From Daedaleopsis sinensis (taxonomy: Eukaryota > Basidiomycota > Agaricomycetes > Polyporales > Polyporaceae), in contig CM066308.1 in NCBI GenBank assembly GCA_033807695.1, forward strand, positions 372,001-436,000: DNA of 64,000 nt, read 5' to 3'. The notes beneath the pieces are model-generated. The model worked only from the letters and a program-made list of their open reading frames with translations. It ran no database searches and was not told where the DNA came from. A program made the position numbers and the translations under genes. Below, in pieces: positions 46,311-56,706 of the stretch (positions are counted from its first letter, which is position 1; every line of letters starts with the position of its first letter).

Positions 46311-48725
46311 ATGGCTAGCGCAGATCTATCGAAACTACCGTTGCGTACGGAAAGGAGTGCGCCCCAATTCGATGAGGAATCTAAGGACACCGTCGAGCGG
46401 TACTTTGACGACCTTGCCCGACTTCTGAAGAAGCATAGCATCACTGATGAACAAGCTTGCAAGGCGGCGGCGGTTGACTACATACCAGCGGGAGTCGCCA
46501 AGCGATGGAAGTCCCTGCCGACGTTCTCGGACACCCAGAAGACGTATGAAGAATTCAAGACGGAGGTTCTATCCTTCTACCTCGGGACGGATGCCCAGTA
46601 CACCTGGACACTGCGAGAATACAATGAAGTCATCGGGGAAGCCGTACGTACGGGGATATCCAGCCTCGAAACCTACATGAAGTTCTACGGCAAATTCTAT
46701 CCCATCTACCGGTACTTGCATGCGAAGACCGAGCCAGAGCTAACGGAGCGCGACGCGTCGACAGCCTTGCTACGACTAGTTCCTATGCAGTACACAATGG
46801 CGGTATCCGCGCGGTTAGCACACCAGGTGCCTGCAAAACACAAAGAAGAAGCTTACACGGTCGCGCAAGTGCATGAAGCAATTTCCTATTGTCTGGCGGA
46901 CGGAGGCCCGTTCGGCGGGATCGGAAGTTGGTCAACTGCGACGTCCGGTAACCTCGCTCGAGTCAATCCTCCGGCTCCAGCCATGGCCTCCACGGTTACG
47001 GTGAAAACCGAGCCGGATCTATCGGCCTTCAAGCGGGAGATGATCTCCATGATGAGTTCGACCATGCGCGACTTCGTGAGCCAGCAGAGGATGCAAGCCA
47101 CGCAACCGCCGCAACAAGGGGAACAATACCCTCCACCACCACAACCTCCCCAGGGAAGGTACCAGCAGCAGCAGGGGGGCCTATACGGACGTAATCCACC
47201 CGCTAACGACGAATGCATCTACTGTGGCCTACCGGGATGTCGGTTGAAGACGTGCCCGAAAGTCGCAGAGGACATGACGGCGGGACTCATCCGGAAGGAC
47301 GTATACGACAAAATCATCCTACCAGGAGGCGGTGTGATCCCTCGTAGTCTGCCAGGGAACTGTATGCGCGATAGAGTCAATGCTTGGCACGAAAAGAACC
47401 CAAACCAACGAGCGCGAGGAACCATGAGCAACATCTATCAGTTCGAGATGCAGGAAGACGAGCGTACCTTGGAAGAGGAGTTAGAAGTCCTCATGCACAA
47501 GGCAAACATGGTTAAAGAGCGCATGAACACTCGCTCGGGACGGCAGGTTTTTGATGGAGTCGAGCTAGAGACGCGGCCTCGACGTATTACGCGCAACTCG
47601 GAGAAAGGGAGGGACGACACGCGGGCAGGGACGCCCGAGCGTGATCAGCCGCCTCACCAGCCGACGAGAGAGAAGGGAAAGGAGAAGGAGAAGCACGTTA
47701 CCTGGGACACGAGGGCAAAAGAGCCTGAAGAGACCTTCCATCCCTATGCGCCGACTGTGGTACCCAGAGGCCAGGAACTGCCGAAGAAGGACGAACCACC
47801 GGTCAGAAGGACCGCAGCGATCATCGACCCGACCGCGGAAGAAAGAGTCTTCAACCGAAGCTTCGGAGACAGCCAGAGTATCACAGTGTCACCAGCCGAG
47901 CTACTCAGTATTTCTCCAGGACTCAGGAAGCGAGTGCATGAGGCCACAGCTCTCAGGCGAACGCAAGTCAGAGACGAGCAACTGCAGGAAGTGACCAACC
48001 GGGAAGGCGAGCGGCCTCGGAACAAGGTACTAGTGACCGAAGTCGCTGAAGACGAAGACTTCCTGGCAGACAACCTCCAGACAGCAGGAAGTTCATCCTC
48101 AGGGACTGGAAGGCCAACGCTTGGATCCTTTGCATTCGTAGACCTGGACTATGAAGGCAGCGAGGACGAGGACGAGGAGCCAAAGTCGCACAATGCACCG
48201 TATGTAGCTCCGGGACAAGGCTATCCTGCGAGCAGTCGGCGGAAGTCAACCATCGTAGCCTCGGAATCGGAGAAGCTGAGGTCGCTGTTCACCTGGGTAG
48301 CTCGAACGGACACGCCGACAGAGTGTACACTCGACGATGGGTCCCAGATCGTCGGTATAAACGACCAAATCGCTTATGCGTTGAAGATCCCCTACGATCC
48401 TACCAAGCGAAGGAGGATGATCAGCGCAAATGGGACGGTCGACATGACACTCGGTCTAGCAAAGAACGTGCCTGTAGAATTAGGTGGCGGGATCGTGGTC
48501 TACCTCCAGATGCATGTTGTGAAGGCAGCGCCTTACCAGATCCTCCTAGGAAGGCCGTTCATGACGGTGATGCGTGCGAGGTCGAGCAACTCTATGGATG
48601 GCCAATTGTCAATTACCGTCACTTGCCCTAACTCGAACCGCGAATTGACGCTACCGACCTACGCGCATGGAGACTCTCCGAGTTATGGACTCAGAGTCGA
48701 GGGTTTTCGGGCTTCGAGGATCTGA
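46311..48725 (+). CDS. Gypsy Gag-protease polyprotein, 804 aa from first ATG
   Basis: It forms the particle and processes the polyproteins. The capsid domain begins SKLPLRTERSAPQFDEESKD and continues through the conserved RYFDDLARLL and YEEFKTEVLSFY blocks of basidiomycete Gypsy Gag. A zinc-knuckle variant near residue 302 is C-x2-C-x4-C-x4-C, with Cys in place of the usual His. The C-terminal part holds an aspartic-protease-like segment (TLDDGSQIVGINDQ, Asp about 675; then SANGTVD and ILLGRPF). The frame is open upstream to about 45843 without an ATG, so an N-terminal extension with non-AUG initiation cannot be excluded. It ends at TGA 48723-48725, overlapping the pol ATG by one base. Confidence 0.88.
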   Translation: MASADLSKLPLRTERSAPQFDEESKDTVERYFDDLARLLKKHSITDEQACKAAAVDYIPAGVAKRWKSLPTFSDTQKTYEEFKTEVLSFYLGTDAQYTWTLREYNEVIGEAVRTGISSLETYMKFYGKFYPIYRYLHAKTEPELTERDASTALLRLVPMQYTMAVSARLAHQVPAKHKEEAYTVAQVHEAISYCLADGGPFGGIGSWSTATSGNLARVNPPAPAMASTVTVKTEPDLSAFKREMISMMSSTMRDFVSQQRMQATQPPQQGEQYPPPPQPPQGRYQQQQGGLYGRNPPANDECIYCGLPGCRLKTCPKVAEDMTAGLIRKDVYDKIILPGGGVIPRSLPGNCMRDRVNAWHEKNPNQRARGTMSNIYQFEMQEDERTLEEELEVLMHKANMVKERMNTRSGRQVFDGVELETRPRRITRNSEKGRDDTRAGTPERDQPPHQPTREKGKEKEKHVTWDTRAKEPEETFHPYAPTVVPRGQELPKKDEPPVRRTAAIIDPTAEERVFNRSFGDSQSITVSPAELLSISPGLRKRVHEATALRRTQVRDEQLQEVTNREGERPRNKVLVTEVAEDEDFLADNLQTAGSSSSGTGRPTLGSFAFVDLDYEGSEDEDEEPKSHNAPYVAPGQGYPASSRRKSTIVASESEKLRSLFTWVARTDTPTECTLDDGSQIVGINDQIAYALKIPYDPTKRRRMISANGTVDMTLGLAKNVPVELGGGIVVYLQMHVVKAAPYQILLGRPFMTVMRARSSNSMDGQLSITVTCPNSNRELTLPTYAHGDSPSYGLRVEGFRASRI
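48701..48707 (+). promoter_or_regulatory. Candidate -1 ribosomal frameshift heptamer
   Basis: GGGTTTT is phased G-GGT-TTT in the gag frame (codons GAG GGT TTT at 48699-48707), fitting the X-XXY-YYZ rule. A -1 slip leads exactly into the pol frame, which is open from about 48632. The gag stop follows 15 bases later. A short perfect hairpin GAGAG-GTCG-CTCTC lies at 48738-48751, further away than the usual 5-9 nt spacing. Confidence 0.45.
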
Positions 48726-51700
48726 TGAACAGTCAGGGAGAGGTCGCTCTCGTCCTCGACTATGACACAAGAACGGGTCAAGTTTTCACGACGGCGTACA
48801 AGGACTTAGAAAACCTAGAAAATTCCACAATTCAGTCAGCATATCTATCGGCCTGTGACGACTCCGAGACAAAGCAGAAAATCAAAACCATGTTCTCGAA
48901 AGTACCGATCCAGGAATCGGAAGGGGATAGAATGCGGAGCCGACAACCACATCGCGAAGTCGACCGAGCCCTCTTCCGAGGACGAGCACTCCCAGTATAC
49001 GCTACGAAAACCAGAGGCAGAAGAGCAGTCAGAACCCGGTCTAGGTCCAGCGAAGCAGCAAGAGCGAGCGAGAAATCTGAGCCGAGCGAGCAAGAACAAG
49101 AGGCGGAAGGCGAGCAACTTCCAGAAGACGACGAGCGGCAAGCAGCCACCGAGGACCCCGAGAGCGTACGCAGCTACGTGAAATCGAAGAAGAAGTACAA
49201 GCCAGTGGATAAGAAAGTACGACCAGTGATTGGGGAGCTTCCAAAGCAATACAGAATTGTACGGGAGATAATCGGCGACCCTCTCGAAGGGATGAAGCCG
49301 CTTGACCTCAATCCAAAGCCTTTTGAACCAACTGGGCGGTACACAGCTGAACGACGCGAGAAGCTCCACAAAGTCAATGCTCACCTATCGGAAGAAGAGC
49401 TAGCTTTGCTAGACGACATGATGTGCAAACAGGAGCAGGGATTCGCTTGGGAAGACAGCGAGCGTGGCCACTTCAGGACGGACATGTTCCCACCAGTGAA
49501 GTTTGCGGTTGTGCCTCACACTCCGTGGATTGAAACGAATTTCCCCATTCCACCCGGAACCTACCGACAAATCTGCGAGATCATGAAGAAGAAAATAGAA
49601 TCAGGCGTATACGAACCCTCAAATGCGTCTTACCGATCCAGGTGGTTCTGTGTGCTGAAGAAGGACGGGAGTCTGAGGATCGTCCATAGTCTGGAGCCGC
49701 TCAACAGAGTCTCTATTCAACACAGCGGTGTACCACCGATACCCGACCACATGGCAGAACGCTTTGCAGGGCGTGCGTGCGGGACGACCTTGGATCTATA
49801 CGTTGGATACGACGAGAGGATCCTGGACGAAGAGTCGCGCGACCTCACGACCTTCCAAACGCCTTTCGGAGCCATGCGACTGACGACGCTACCAATGGGA
49901 TGGACAAATTCAGTACCCATCTTCCACGACGACGTGACCTACATATTGCAGCCTGAAATTCCGGATACGACGATTCCCTACATCGACGACGTACCTGTCA
50001 TTGGACCGGAGTCTTCCTACGAACGGGAAGATGGTTCTTTCGAGTGTATGAAGGGGAATCCAGGCATCAGGAGGTACATCTGGGAGCACATGCAAGACGT
50101 CAACAGGATTGTACAGCGGATGAAACATGCGGGAGGTACCTTCTCGGGCAAGAAGTTCGTCTGCGCGGCGCGCGACTTCGTAGCGGTGGGACATCGATGC
50201 ACACCGGAAGGCCGTCTTCCAGAGAGAGGTTGCGTGGATGCGGTACTCAAATGGGGACCGTGTAAAAATGTTTCCGAAGTACGGTCGTTCCTGGGAACGG
50301 TAGGCGTTGGGAGGATCTTCATCAAGAACTTCGGGAAGAAGGCCGCGCCATTAGTCAAGCTCACGCGGAAGGACGTACCGTTCGAATGGGGAGAGGAACA
50401 GGACAAGGCCATGGAGGATCTAAAGACAGCATTAGTGGAATCCCCGGCCTTGAAGTCGATCAACTACGAGTCGAAGGCCCCGGTAATTCTAGCGGTGGAC
50501 ACCTCTTATATCGCGGTCGGCTACCAGCTGTGTCAAGAGGATCCGGAAGACCCGCGGAAACGATACTACAACCGCTTTGGATCCATTACCTTGAACGAAA
50601 GGGAAGCCAGATTCTCGCAACCGAAGCTCGAGCTATATGGTCTGTACCGAGCATTGAAGGCGCTCCGCTTCTGGCTGGTCGGGGTACGAAACCTAATAGT
50701 AGAAATGGATGCGACATCTACGAAAGCCATGATCCAGAATCCGGATGTCGCGCCGAATGCAGTCATGAATAGGTGGATCATTAGCATCAATATGTTCCAC
50801 TTCGAAATGCGGCACGTACCTGGAATCTCCCATGGACCGGACGGTCTCAGCCGACGACCTGCGCAGCCTGAAGACGAACCAGAAGAAGCAGACAACGGAG
50901 AATTCGATGACTGGGTGGACAACATGTACGGCTTTACACACCTCATAAATCCACCTCCACACTTGGGAGACGCTCCTCTACAACACGAGGTTAAGCGGAA
51001 AACGAGCAACTTCAAGACGGAAGCGATGGGCTTCAGTGCGCTCATGCAGCAGACAAGCGGGACGGCGGGCAAGCTACCGGACATTCCAGAAATTGACTAC
51101 GCAATCGTACCGCGCACGGAGGTTGCCCAGAAGTTTGACCACAGAATAGCGAACGTCTACGAATTTCTGTGCACCAAGAGAAGACCGAAGCTGGTTCAGA
51201 AGGAGCTCGATGCGTTCGTCAAATACGCAGGACAATTCTTCGTGAAGGATGGCCGACTATGGAAGATAGCGAAGAATGGGAACCACAGGAGAGTACTACC
51301 CCCAGAACTACGGGCGAAAGCGTTCGTGAGCATGCACGACTTCATAGGACACAGAGGCGTACAGGCGACAATCTCCTTCGTGGCCGAACGGTTCTGGTGG
51401 CCAGAAATGAAGGCGGATGTGGCCTGGTATGTGAGAAGCTGCCACCAATGTCAAATTCGACAAACTACGCGGATCTACATACCACCTTCAGTTTCCTATC
51501 CTGCGGCGCCGTTCGTACGAGTTCACGTCGACTCTATGGACATGCCTGGCTCGTACAAGCACTTCTTCCATGCGAGGTGTGCAACCACAAGTTATGCTGA
51601 AGGGCGGGCAAGTACAGTCCAAACAGCGAAGGCGGTCGGCGACTGGATCTATCAAGACCTGCTGTGCAGATGGGGAGCGCTGTCCGAGATCGTGTCAGAC

Positions 51701-52495
51701 AACGGAAGTCCATGGGTTGCAGCGTTGGAGTACCTGGCAAAGCAATACCACGTCAAGCACATACGGATCTCAGGATACAACTCACGAGCGAACGGAATCG
51801 TCGAGCGGCCTCATTTCCACGTCCGGGACGCGCTCTTCAAAGCATGCGAAGGTGATACGACGCAATGGGTGGCGCGGGTATATTCAGTACTCTGGGCGGA
51901 CCGAATCACAGTACGCAGGAGAATAGGGTGCTCACCCTACTACGCGGTAACTGGGACGGATCCAATCCTGCCCATGGACATCACAGAAGCCACGTACCTG
52001 CTGCCTATACCGACGAAGCTCGTGTCCACAACGGAGTTGATCACCAACAGGGCGATGGCATTGCAGAAAAGACCGGAGGACATAGCGCGGTTGCGGTCAA
52101 CCGTCTACCGAACACGCGTCCAAGCTGCGGAGCTATTCGAGAAAGAACACAGCGCAACCATCCGAGACTTCAACTTCCAGCGAGGAAGGCTGGTTCTGAT
52201 GCGGAACACGGCAATTGAGAAGTCGCTCAACAGGAAGATGAGACCACGGTACCTAGGCCCTCTAGTAGTGATATCGCGCAACAGAGGCGGCGCGTACATC
52301 ATTGCAGAACTCGATGGGACCGTCTTCGATCGACCCATAGCGGCCTTCAGAATCATCCCCTACCTAGCGCGTGAGGACCCAATCAACTTCAATATTGAGG
52401 AACTGGACGCACCACAGAGCCGACTGCAAGAATTAGAAAACACAACAGAAAACTACGAAGAGGAAGGATTAGCAGACGACGACGAACACGGCTAA
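48725..52495 (+). CDS. Gypsy Pol polyprotein: RT, RNase H, integrase; 1256 aa
   Basis: It copies element RNA into DNA and inserts it. After a charged N-terminal 200 residues comes reverse transcriptase, with the active-site YIDD at 419-422. RNase H follows, with its first catalytic Asp near 592 (VILAVDTSYI). The integrase has an H-H-C-C zinc domain (HDF..HRG....CHQC near 870-915) and a D-D-E core at about 936 (VHVDSMD), 992 (VSDNGSPW) and 1027 (NGIVER), with 34 residues between the last two. The C-terminal tail has a GPLVVISRN fold but no chromodomain. Translation may begin at its own ATG, which overlaps the gag stop as TGATG, or by -1 frameshifting from gag. Confidence 0.93.
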   Translation: MNSQGEVALVLDYDTRTGQVFTTAYKDLENLENSTIQSAYLSACDDSETKQKIKTMFSKVPIQESEGDRMRSRQPHREVDRALFRGRALPVYATKTRGRRAVRTRSRSSEAARASEKSEPSEQEQEAEGEQLPEDDERQAATEDPESVRSYVKSKKKYKPVDKKVRPVIGELPKQYRIVREIIGDPLEGMKPLDLNPKPFEPTGRYTAERREKLHKVNAHLSEEELALLDDMMCKQEQGFAWEDSERGHFRTDMFPPVKFAVVPHTPWIETNFPIPPGTYRQICEIMKKKIESGVYEPSNASYRSRWFCVLKKDGSLRIVHSLEPLNRVSIQHSGVPPIPDHMAERFAGRACGTTLDLYVGYDERILDEESRDLTTFQTPFGAMRLTTLPMGWTNSVPIFHDDVTYILQPEIPDTTIPYIDDVPVIGPESSYEREDGSFECMKGNPGIRRYIWEHMQDVNRIVQRMKHAGGTFSGKKFVCAARDFVAVGHRCTPEGRLPERGCVDAVLKWGPCKNVSEVRSFLGTVGVGRIFIKNFGKKAAPLVKLTRKDVPFEWGEEQDKAMEDLKTALVESPALKSINYESKAPVILAVDTSYIAVGYQLCQEDPEDPRKRYYNRFGSITLNEREARFSQPKLELYGLYRALKALRFWLVGVRNLIVEMDATSTKAMIQNPDVAPNAVMNRWIISINMFHFEMRHVPGISHGPDGLSRRPAQPEDEPEEADNGEFDDWVDNMYGFTHLINPPPHLGDAPLQHEVKRKTSNFKTEAMGFSALMQQTSGTAGKLPDIPEIDYAIVPRTEVAQKFDHRIANVYEFLCTKRRPKLVQKELDAFVKYAGQFFVKDGRLWKIAKNGNHRRVLPPELRAKAFVSMHDFIGHRGVQATISFVAERFWWPEMKADVAWYVRSCHQCQIRQTTRIYIPPSVSYPAAPFVRVHVDSMDMPGSYKHFFHARCATTSYAEGRASTVQTAKAVGDWIYQDLLCRWGALSEIVSDNGSPWVAALEYLAKQYHVKHIRISGYNSRANGIVERPHFHVRDALFKACEGDTTQWVARVYSVLWADRITVRRRIGCSPYYAVTGTDPILPMDITEATYLLPIPTKLVSTTELITNRAMALQKRPEDIARLRSTVYRTRVQAAELFEKEHSATIRDFNFQRGRLVLMRNTAIEKSLNRKMRPRYLGPLVVISRNRGGAYIIAELDGTVFDRPIAAFRIIPYLAREDPINFNIEELDAPQSRLQELENTTENYEEEGLADDDEHG

Positions 52496-52945
52496 CACTC
52501 ACGTTGACGAGGACGTCAAATGGAAAAAGTGGGGGGGAGGAAGTCGCTTGACTACGGAAGTCAATTCCTCTACAGGCCGAAGAGCGCTTCAAGAGGCGCT
52601 TCGCGCGTCGGTCATCTCGGAGATCACACAAGAAGAAGAGCAGAAGGCGATGCGATACATTCGGGATACTAGATACAGTACAGATTAAGACGGACAACAG
52701 AAGCTGAGCGCGACGGGATACGGGAAAGAAAACCAGAAGGAGACATTACAAAGCCCAGAGCGACAGGAGGGAGACGGAGAGACTAGTCCGCGGGAGACAG
52801 AGACGAGCAGAGGAGATATATGCGAAAAACAGAAAACAAGACAGCGCGAGCCGCGCGACGACAGGACGAGACGACGACCAAGCAGGAGATGACAAGAAAA
52901 GCTAATAACAAGAAGTCCGTGGACGCGCGCGCGTCGAAGAAGTCC
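52496..52945. other. Spacer between pol and antisense cassette
   Basis: It contains the internal polypurine tract and then about 400 bases that are strongly purine-rich on the plus strand, probably the 3' untranslated part of the convergent antisense gene A. No gene of its own. Confidence 0.6.
52527..52540 (+). other. Internal polypurine tract copy
   Basis: AAGTGGGGGGGAGG is identical to the tract next to the 3' LTR at 56742-56755. It lies 32 bases after the pol stop, where the 3' LTR of a cassette-less Gypsy element would begin. Confidence 0.7.
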
Positions 52946-55210
52946 CTACTCGGCATTGCGAAGAAGCTCGAGGAGATCCTCACGATAGCCATTGGACGCC
53001 ACCAAGTCCTTGAAGGACCGCACGTCGTCGCACCCTTCGATCTTCACGCCAAAATCGAGCTGGGTCTGTCGAGTCTCGCGGCGGGAAAGCTGCCGAATGG
53101 ACACCAAGTCCTCGACGATGCGCGCGCGTGCGAGGCTGACCTGCGAGCGAAGATGGTTGACCTTCGCGACGACCTCCGGCGAGAAGCTGACCGGCTCCGG
53201 CGACCTGCGCTTGGAAGATGAGGACTTGATCGAGATCTTGAGGGGCGTCGCCGGTTGGGAAGTCGACTTGGAGGGGCTCGGCTTCTCCTTCTTGACGCTG
53301 CCAGAAGCGCGAGACGAACGAGGAGGCGGCGTAGAGTCGTCGGGTTCGGCCTTGCTGTTGCCATAGTCCTCGAGCAGGCGGCCCTTCTCGTCGAGCGAAG
53401 GATAACGCGTAGGACCCTCCGGGTACGGGTAGACGGGGGTGTCCTTCCGGATGGTCTTCGGACGAAGACGCTCCTGGAGCGCGGCCTTGTCGACGGAGAG
53501 GAATTTGTGCGAGTTCCTCTCGAACTGGCGGACGAAGTCGACGGCGAGAAGACGGTCGGCGGGCGGCAGCTGCGAAGGTTCCCGGAAGGAAAACCCAACG
53601 CCGTTGTACATCGCGCCGATGCGGGCGTGCACTAGAAAGAATACAAGAAGTCAGCAAGAAGACCAAGAGAAGAAGGGGGAAGGTACTGACCTTTGACCGT
53701 CCCCTGGACACTCAGGTGGTCGTACGCGCAAGAGAAGCTTTTCCCCTTCTTCTTGCAGAAGTTGCAGCGGAACGCGGAAGGGTCCGGACGTCTGCAGGTG
53801 ACCCCGGCGCGACGGCACTCGTCGCAGTCGCCCTCGATCTGCACGGCGCTGGACAACTCCACGGAACCTTGGCGAGTGGAAGGAGGCTTTTTGTCGCGCT
53901 TCTTGACCCTAGGCGACAACTCGACGACGGGAGGCGGACGTTTGCGGGGCGAGGTGCGGGACTTCTTCTTAGGAGGCTCCTCCTCCTCGAGTTGGTCGAC
54001 TTCTTCTTCGCCTTCATCGTCCACCTCGCCCTCAGCATCGCGGTCGGAATCGTCCGCGGGAGGAGAAACCGCCTTACGCTTTCCCTTGTCGACGGGCTTC
54101 TTGGGCGGCTCGCTCTCATCGGTGCTGAAGAAGAGGGGCGTCTTCTTCCTCTTCAGCGGCAGCTGAGACAGCGGAGGAGGAGGAGGTTGGTCAGGCGAGA
54201 GGGGGGAGCGTGTGCGGAAACGACGAGGAGAGTCGCGCTGGGCAGCGTCGGCCAGAGGCTCGTCGTCAGAAGCTTCCTCTTCGGGAACGTACTCGACACC
54301 AGTGACCATCGCAGCCAGGAAGGCGTCGCCAGGAAGGGCATCGGGGTCAGACGAAGGCGCGGTTGACGAGGAAGTGGGGCGTGTGACGAGAATCCTCGTG
54401 AGACGCTTCTTGTCGAGGACCGGGACGTAACGCATGCCGGACAGCAAAGGCAAGAACTGGTCGACGCGAGTGTCGATGGTTTCACGAGAGGCGCGCATGT
54501 CGGGCGGGTAATCGGCGACCTCCATCCAGCGCGGCTGGATGATCTCGTGGTACCAATTCACTGCAAGGAAGAAGCGGTCTTAGTCAAGCAAGAGTGAGGG
54601 CGAAGAACGTGAGTACTTACGCTCGAAGAAGCCCAGCCGAAGGCGGTGAGCCTGGAAGGCGATGTCGATCTCCAGCGGGGACTCCGTGACGGTGCTCGAA
54701 ACCGCGAACAACCGCAACCGGCGAGAAGCCAGCGCGTACGAGCGAAAGAACTCCGAGACCAGGGAGGGCGGCGCGTAAAACTCGAACGTCGGGAGCGCGG
54801 CGAGGAGCAGGGGATCCAGGTACCAATTCCACTCCGGGACGAGACGGTGCTGCGAAAAAGGAATGTGTCAGCGAGACAAGACTTGGAAGGCCGGGACGGC
54901 GTACCAGAGCCATGACGATACGATCAAACATGGCCTTGAACGTGCCATATGAGAACGTAGCGAGCTGGTCGTCGGTGTACTCTTCCAAGATCGCCCGGAA
55001 GTCGCTGATCGTCAGCGGAGCGGCGTCCTGATCGCGAAGCTCGTCAGGCGTAGTAGGAACGGGCTCCTCACAGCCAAGTCGATCGGATTCACGCGTGAAT
55101 TGCAACGGGAGCCACTTGAACAGCTCCTTGGGGATCGGTCGCCGAGGAGCATCGCAAGACGAGCGAGTGGCGGCGACGTTGGAAGACGAGCGACGGTTGG
55201 AAGCGGACAT
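52946..55210 (-). CDS. Antisense gene A: Zn2Cys6-like protein, 4 exons, 696 aa
   Basis: It is encoded inside the retrotransposon against gag-pol. Exons are 55210-54905, 54849-54621, 54560-53691 and 53631-52946; donors GTACGC, GTAAGT and GTCAGT, acceptors CGCAG, TGCAG and TCTAG, phases 0, 1, 1. Residues about 424-456 carry six cysteines spaced C-x2-C-x6-C-x9-C-x2-C-x8-C, which fits the fungal Zn2Cys6 binuclear cluster. Before it lies a long acidic stretch and a basic PPKKKSRTSPRKRPP, a likely nuclear signal. The N-terminal 180 residues include HRLVPEWNWYLDPLLLAALP. The start has a CACCATG context. Role inferred: a DNA- or chromatin-binding accessory factor of the element. I do not know a named family for the whole protein. 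Confidence 0.78.
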
Positions 55211-55275
55211 GGTGGGCGATGGATGAGAAGACGAGAGGAGAATGCACGAAGGCGGACAACCAGAAGGCCAAAACG

Positions 55276-55281
55276 TTTATT
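55276..55281 (-). terminator. Polyadenylation signal for antisense gene C
   Basis: AATAAA on the minus strand, about 100 bases after the gene C stop and 66 bases before the gene A start. Confidence 0.45.
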
Positions 55282-55383
55282 AAGGGCGACAGTCAGAAGA
55301 ACGTGAAGGGAACCGTGAAGTACAACGTCCAAATGCGGTAATCTAAGCGCTCTCCGCGCGACGGCGATCGAGGGCGGCCCCAA

Positions 55384-56038
55384 TCAGTCGCACATCAAAG
55401 GAATAGAACCGAAGACTTCATCCTCGTCTGACAGAGAGGACGGCGACCTTTCCAGCTTCTTGATGGCCGCGTGGAGGGCGGACTGCTCAATACGCACCCC
55501 GCGCAGTTCAGCGGCGACCAATTCCAGACGCGCGAGTACTTCCGAAAAATGAACGCGGTACCGGTCGTCGCGCGCCAGGTCGCGCATGACCTCCAAGAGT
55601 TGAAGTTCGTGTTGCAGAGTGGCATGCACTGAGTCCAGGAAGTGGAGGCGGTACGGCAGGCGGTGCGTCTGGACCAGGTCGACAAGGAACGCCTCAAGGC
55701 CGTTGGAGTAGAAACACTGGTCGATGGCGATGGACACGCGGGCAAGTAGGTCGGAAACGCCGACGAGAAGGCCGTCATGAAGCATGCTCCAACCATACTG
55801 GGAAGGTGTCAATCAAGCGCGAGAAGCATCAGGCCGAGAAGCTCACCAAAAGTTGTCCTAAACGGGAAAGCGCGTGTTCATACACAACGCGGGGACAGCC
55901 GTGGTCGACGGATACCATCTCGAAGAACTCGATTTGCTCAACAATGTGCGCACGAAGCGGGGGGAGGAGTTCAAGGGCCAACTCGCGGTGCGAGCTGACT
56001 TGGAGGGCGAGCGTACGCGGGAGGACGGTCGACGACAT
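55384..56038 (-). CDS. Antisense gene C: helical protein, 2 exons, 201 aa
   Basis: Exons are 56038-55847 and 55797-55384, with a GTGAGC donor, CCCAG acceptor and phase 0 junction. The product begins MSSTVLPRTLALQVSSHREL and is Leu-rich with heptad-like runs (LHFLDSVHATLQHELQLLEV and a closing IEQSALHAAIKKLE), suggesting coiled coils. No catalytic motif is seen and the family is not recognised. It lies 62 bases after the stop of gene B and 173 bases before gene A. Its frame stays open upstream to a TTG at 56104, overlapping the gene B stop, so a fusion by frameshift is conceivable. Confidence 0.65.
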
Positions 56039-56100
56039 GAAAAATGGAAGTTGATGAACTTCGAAGGCAGTTACAGCGGCTTTATACGACACGCGGCTAC

Positions 56101-56671
56101 TCAAAAGTGGATGTCCTCTCGGAGGCTGGCAAACTCCTGATCTATCTCCTCCATTTCCTTTTCGACCTTCCGGATCCGGGCATCAACCAGAATAGACTCC
56201 GTGATCAAGGATCCTCCGGCGCGATTGAGGACGCGGCGCGCGCAGAGTTGCTTCCGGAGCCGCTGCTGACAGGCAATGCGACGAGCATCGAGGTCGGCCC
56301 GACGAGCGCACCGACGGGACCGGGCGACAAGCTCTTGGAAAAGGAAGAGCTGACGGTCAGCCAAGGCAGGCCAGCCCTCGGTGATCGTATTCTCGGTCCG
56401 TTTCACGAAGTCCGCGGCAACCTCGCCATCGTCCCCCAAGGTGATCAAAGTGTCCTGCCATGAAGACAGTCAGCCACGAAGACGAGGGCCTACACGCGGA
56501 AGGAGGACGACGTACCACCAGTTCAGCGATATGGTCGTAAGAATCGTAGATGATTCCAACGTCCTCTTCAGTACGAGCGGCAGCAAGAGCCTCGAACTCA
56601 GAGATCGCGACTTCAAGCTGACGGACAGTCTCCGTGAGGATGGGGACGTTGAGGAAGATGAAGGCAGACAT
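56101..56671 (-). CDS. Antisense gene B: coiled-coil protein, 2 exons, 169 aa
   Basis: Exons are 56671-56516 and 56454-56101, with a GTACGT donor, GGCAG acceptor and phase 0 junction. The product begins MSAFIFLNVPILTETVRQLE and is strongly helical. The C-terminal half is Arg/Lys/Glu-rich (RRADLDARRIACQQRLRKQL; RIRKVEKEMEEIDQEFASLR), typical of a coiled coil. It is the gene nearest the 3' LTR and has its own TATA box 36 bases upstream of the start. No enzymatic motif is visible and no family is recognised. Confidence 0.68.
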
Positions 56672-56706
56672 TGCGAAGGATGAAAACCGAGGATGGAACG
56701 AGGGAG

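Noticed and set aside
53716..54366. Plus-strand open frame of 216 codons in the antisense block of the Gypsy element
   Set aside because: It is the complement of exon 3 of gene A, is Arg/Gly/Leu-rich and has no splice or domain support; the minus-strand reading is clearly the coding one.
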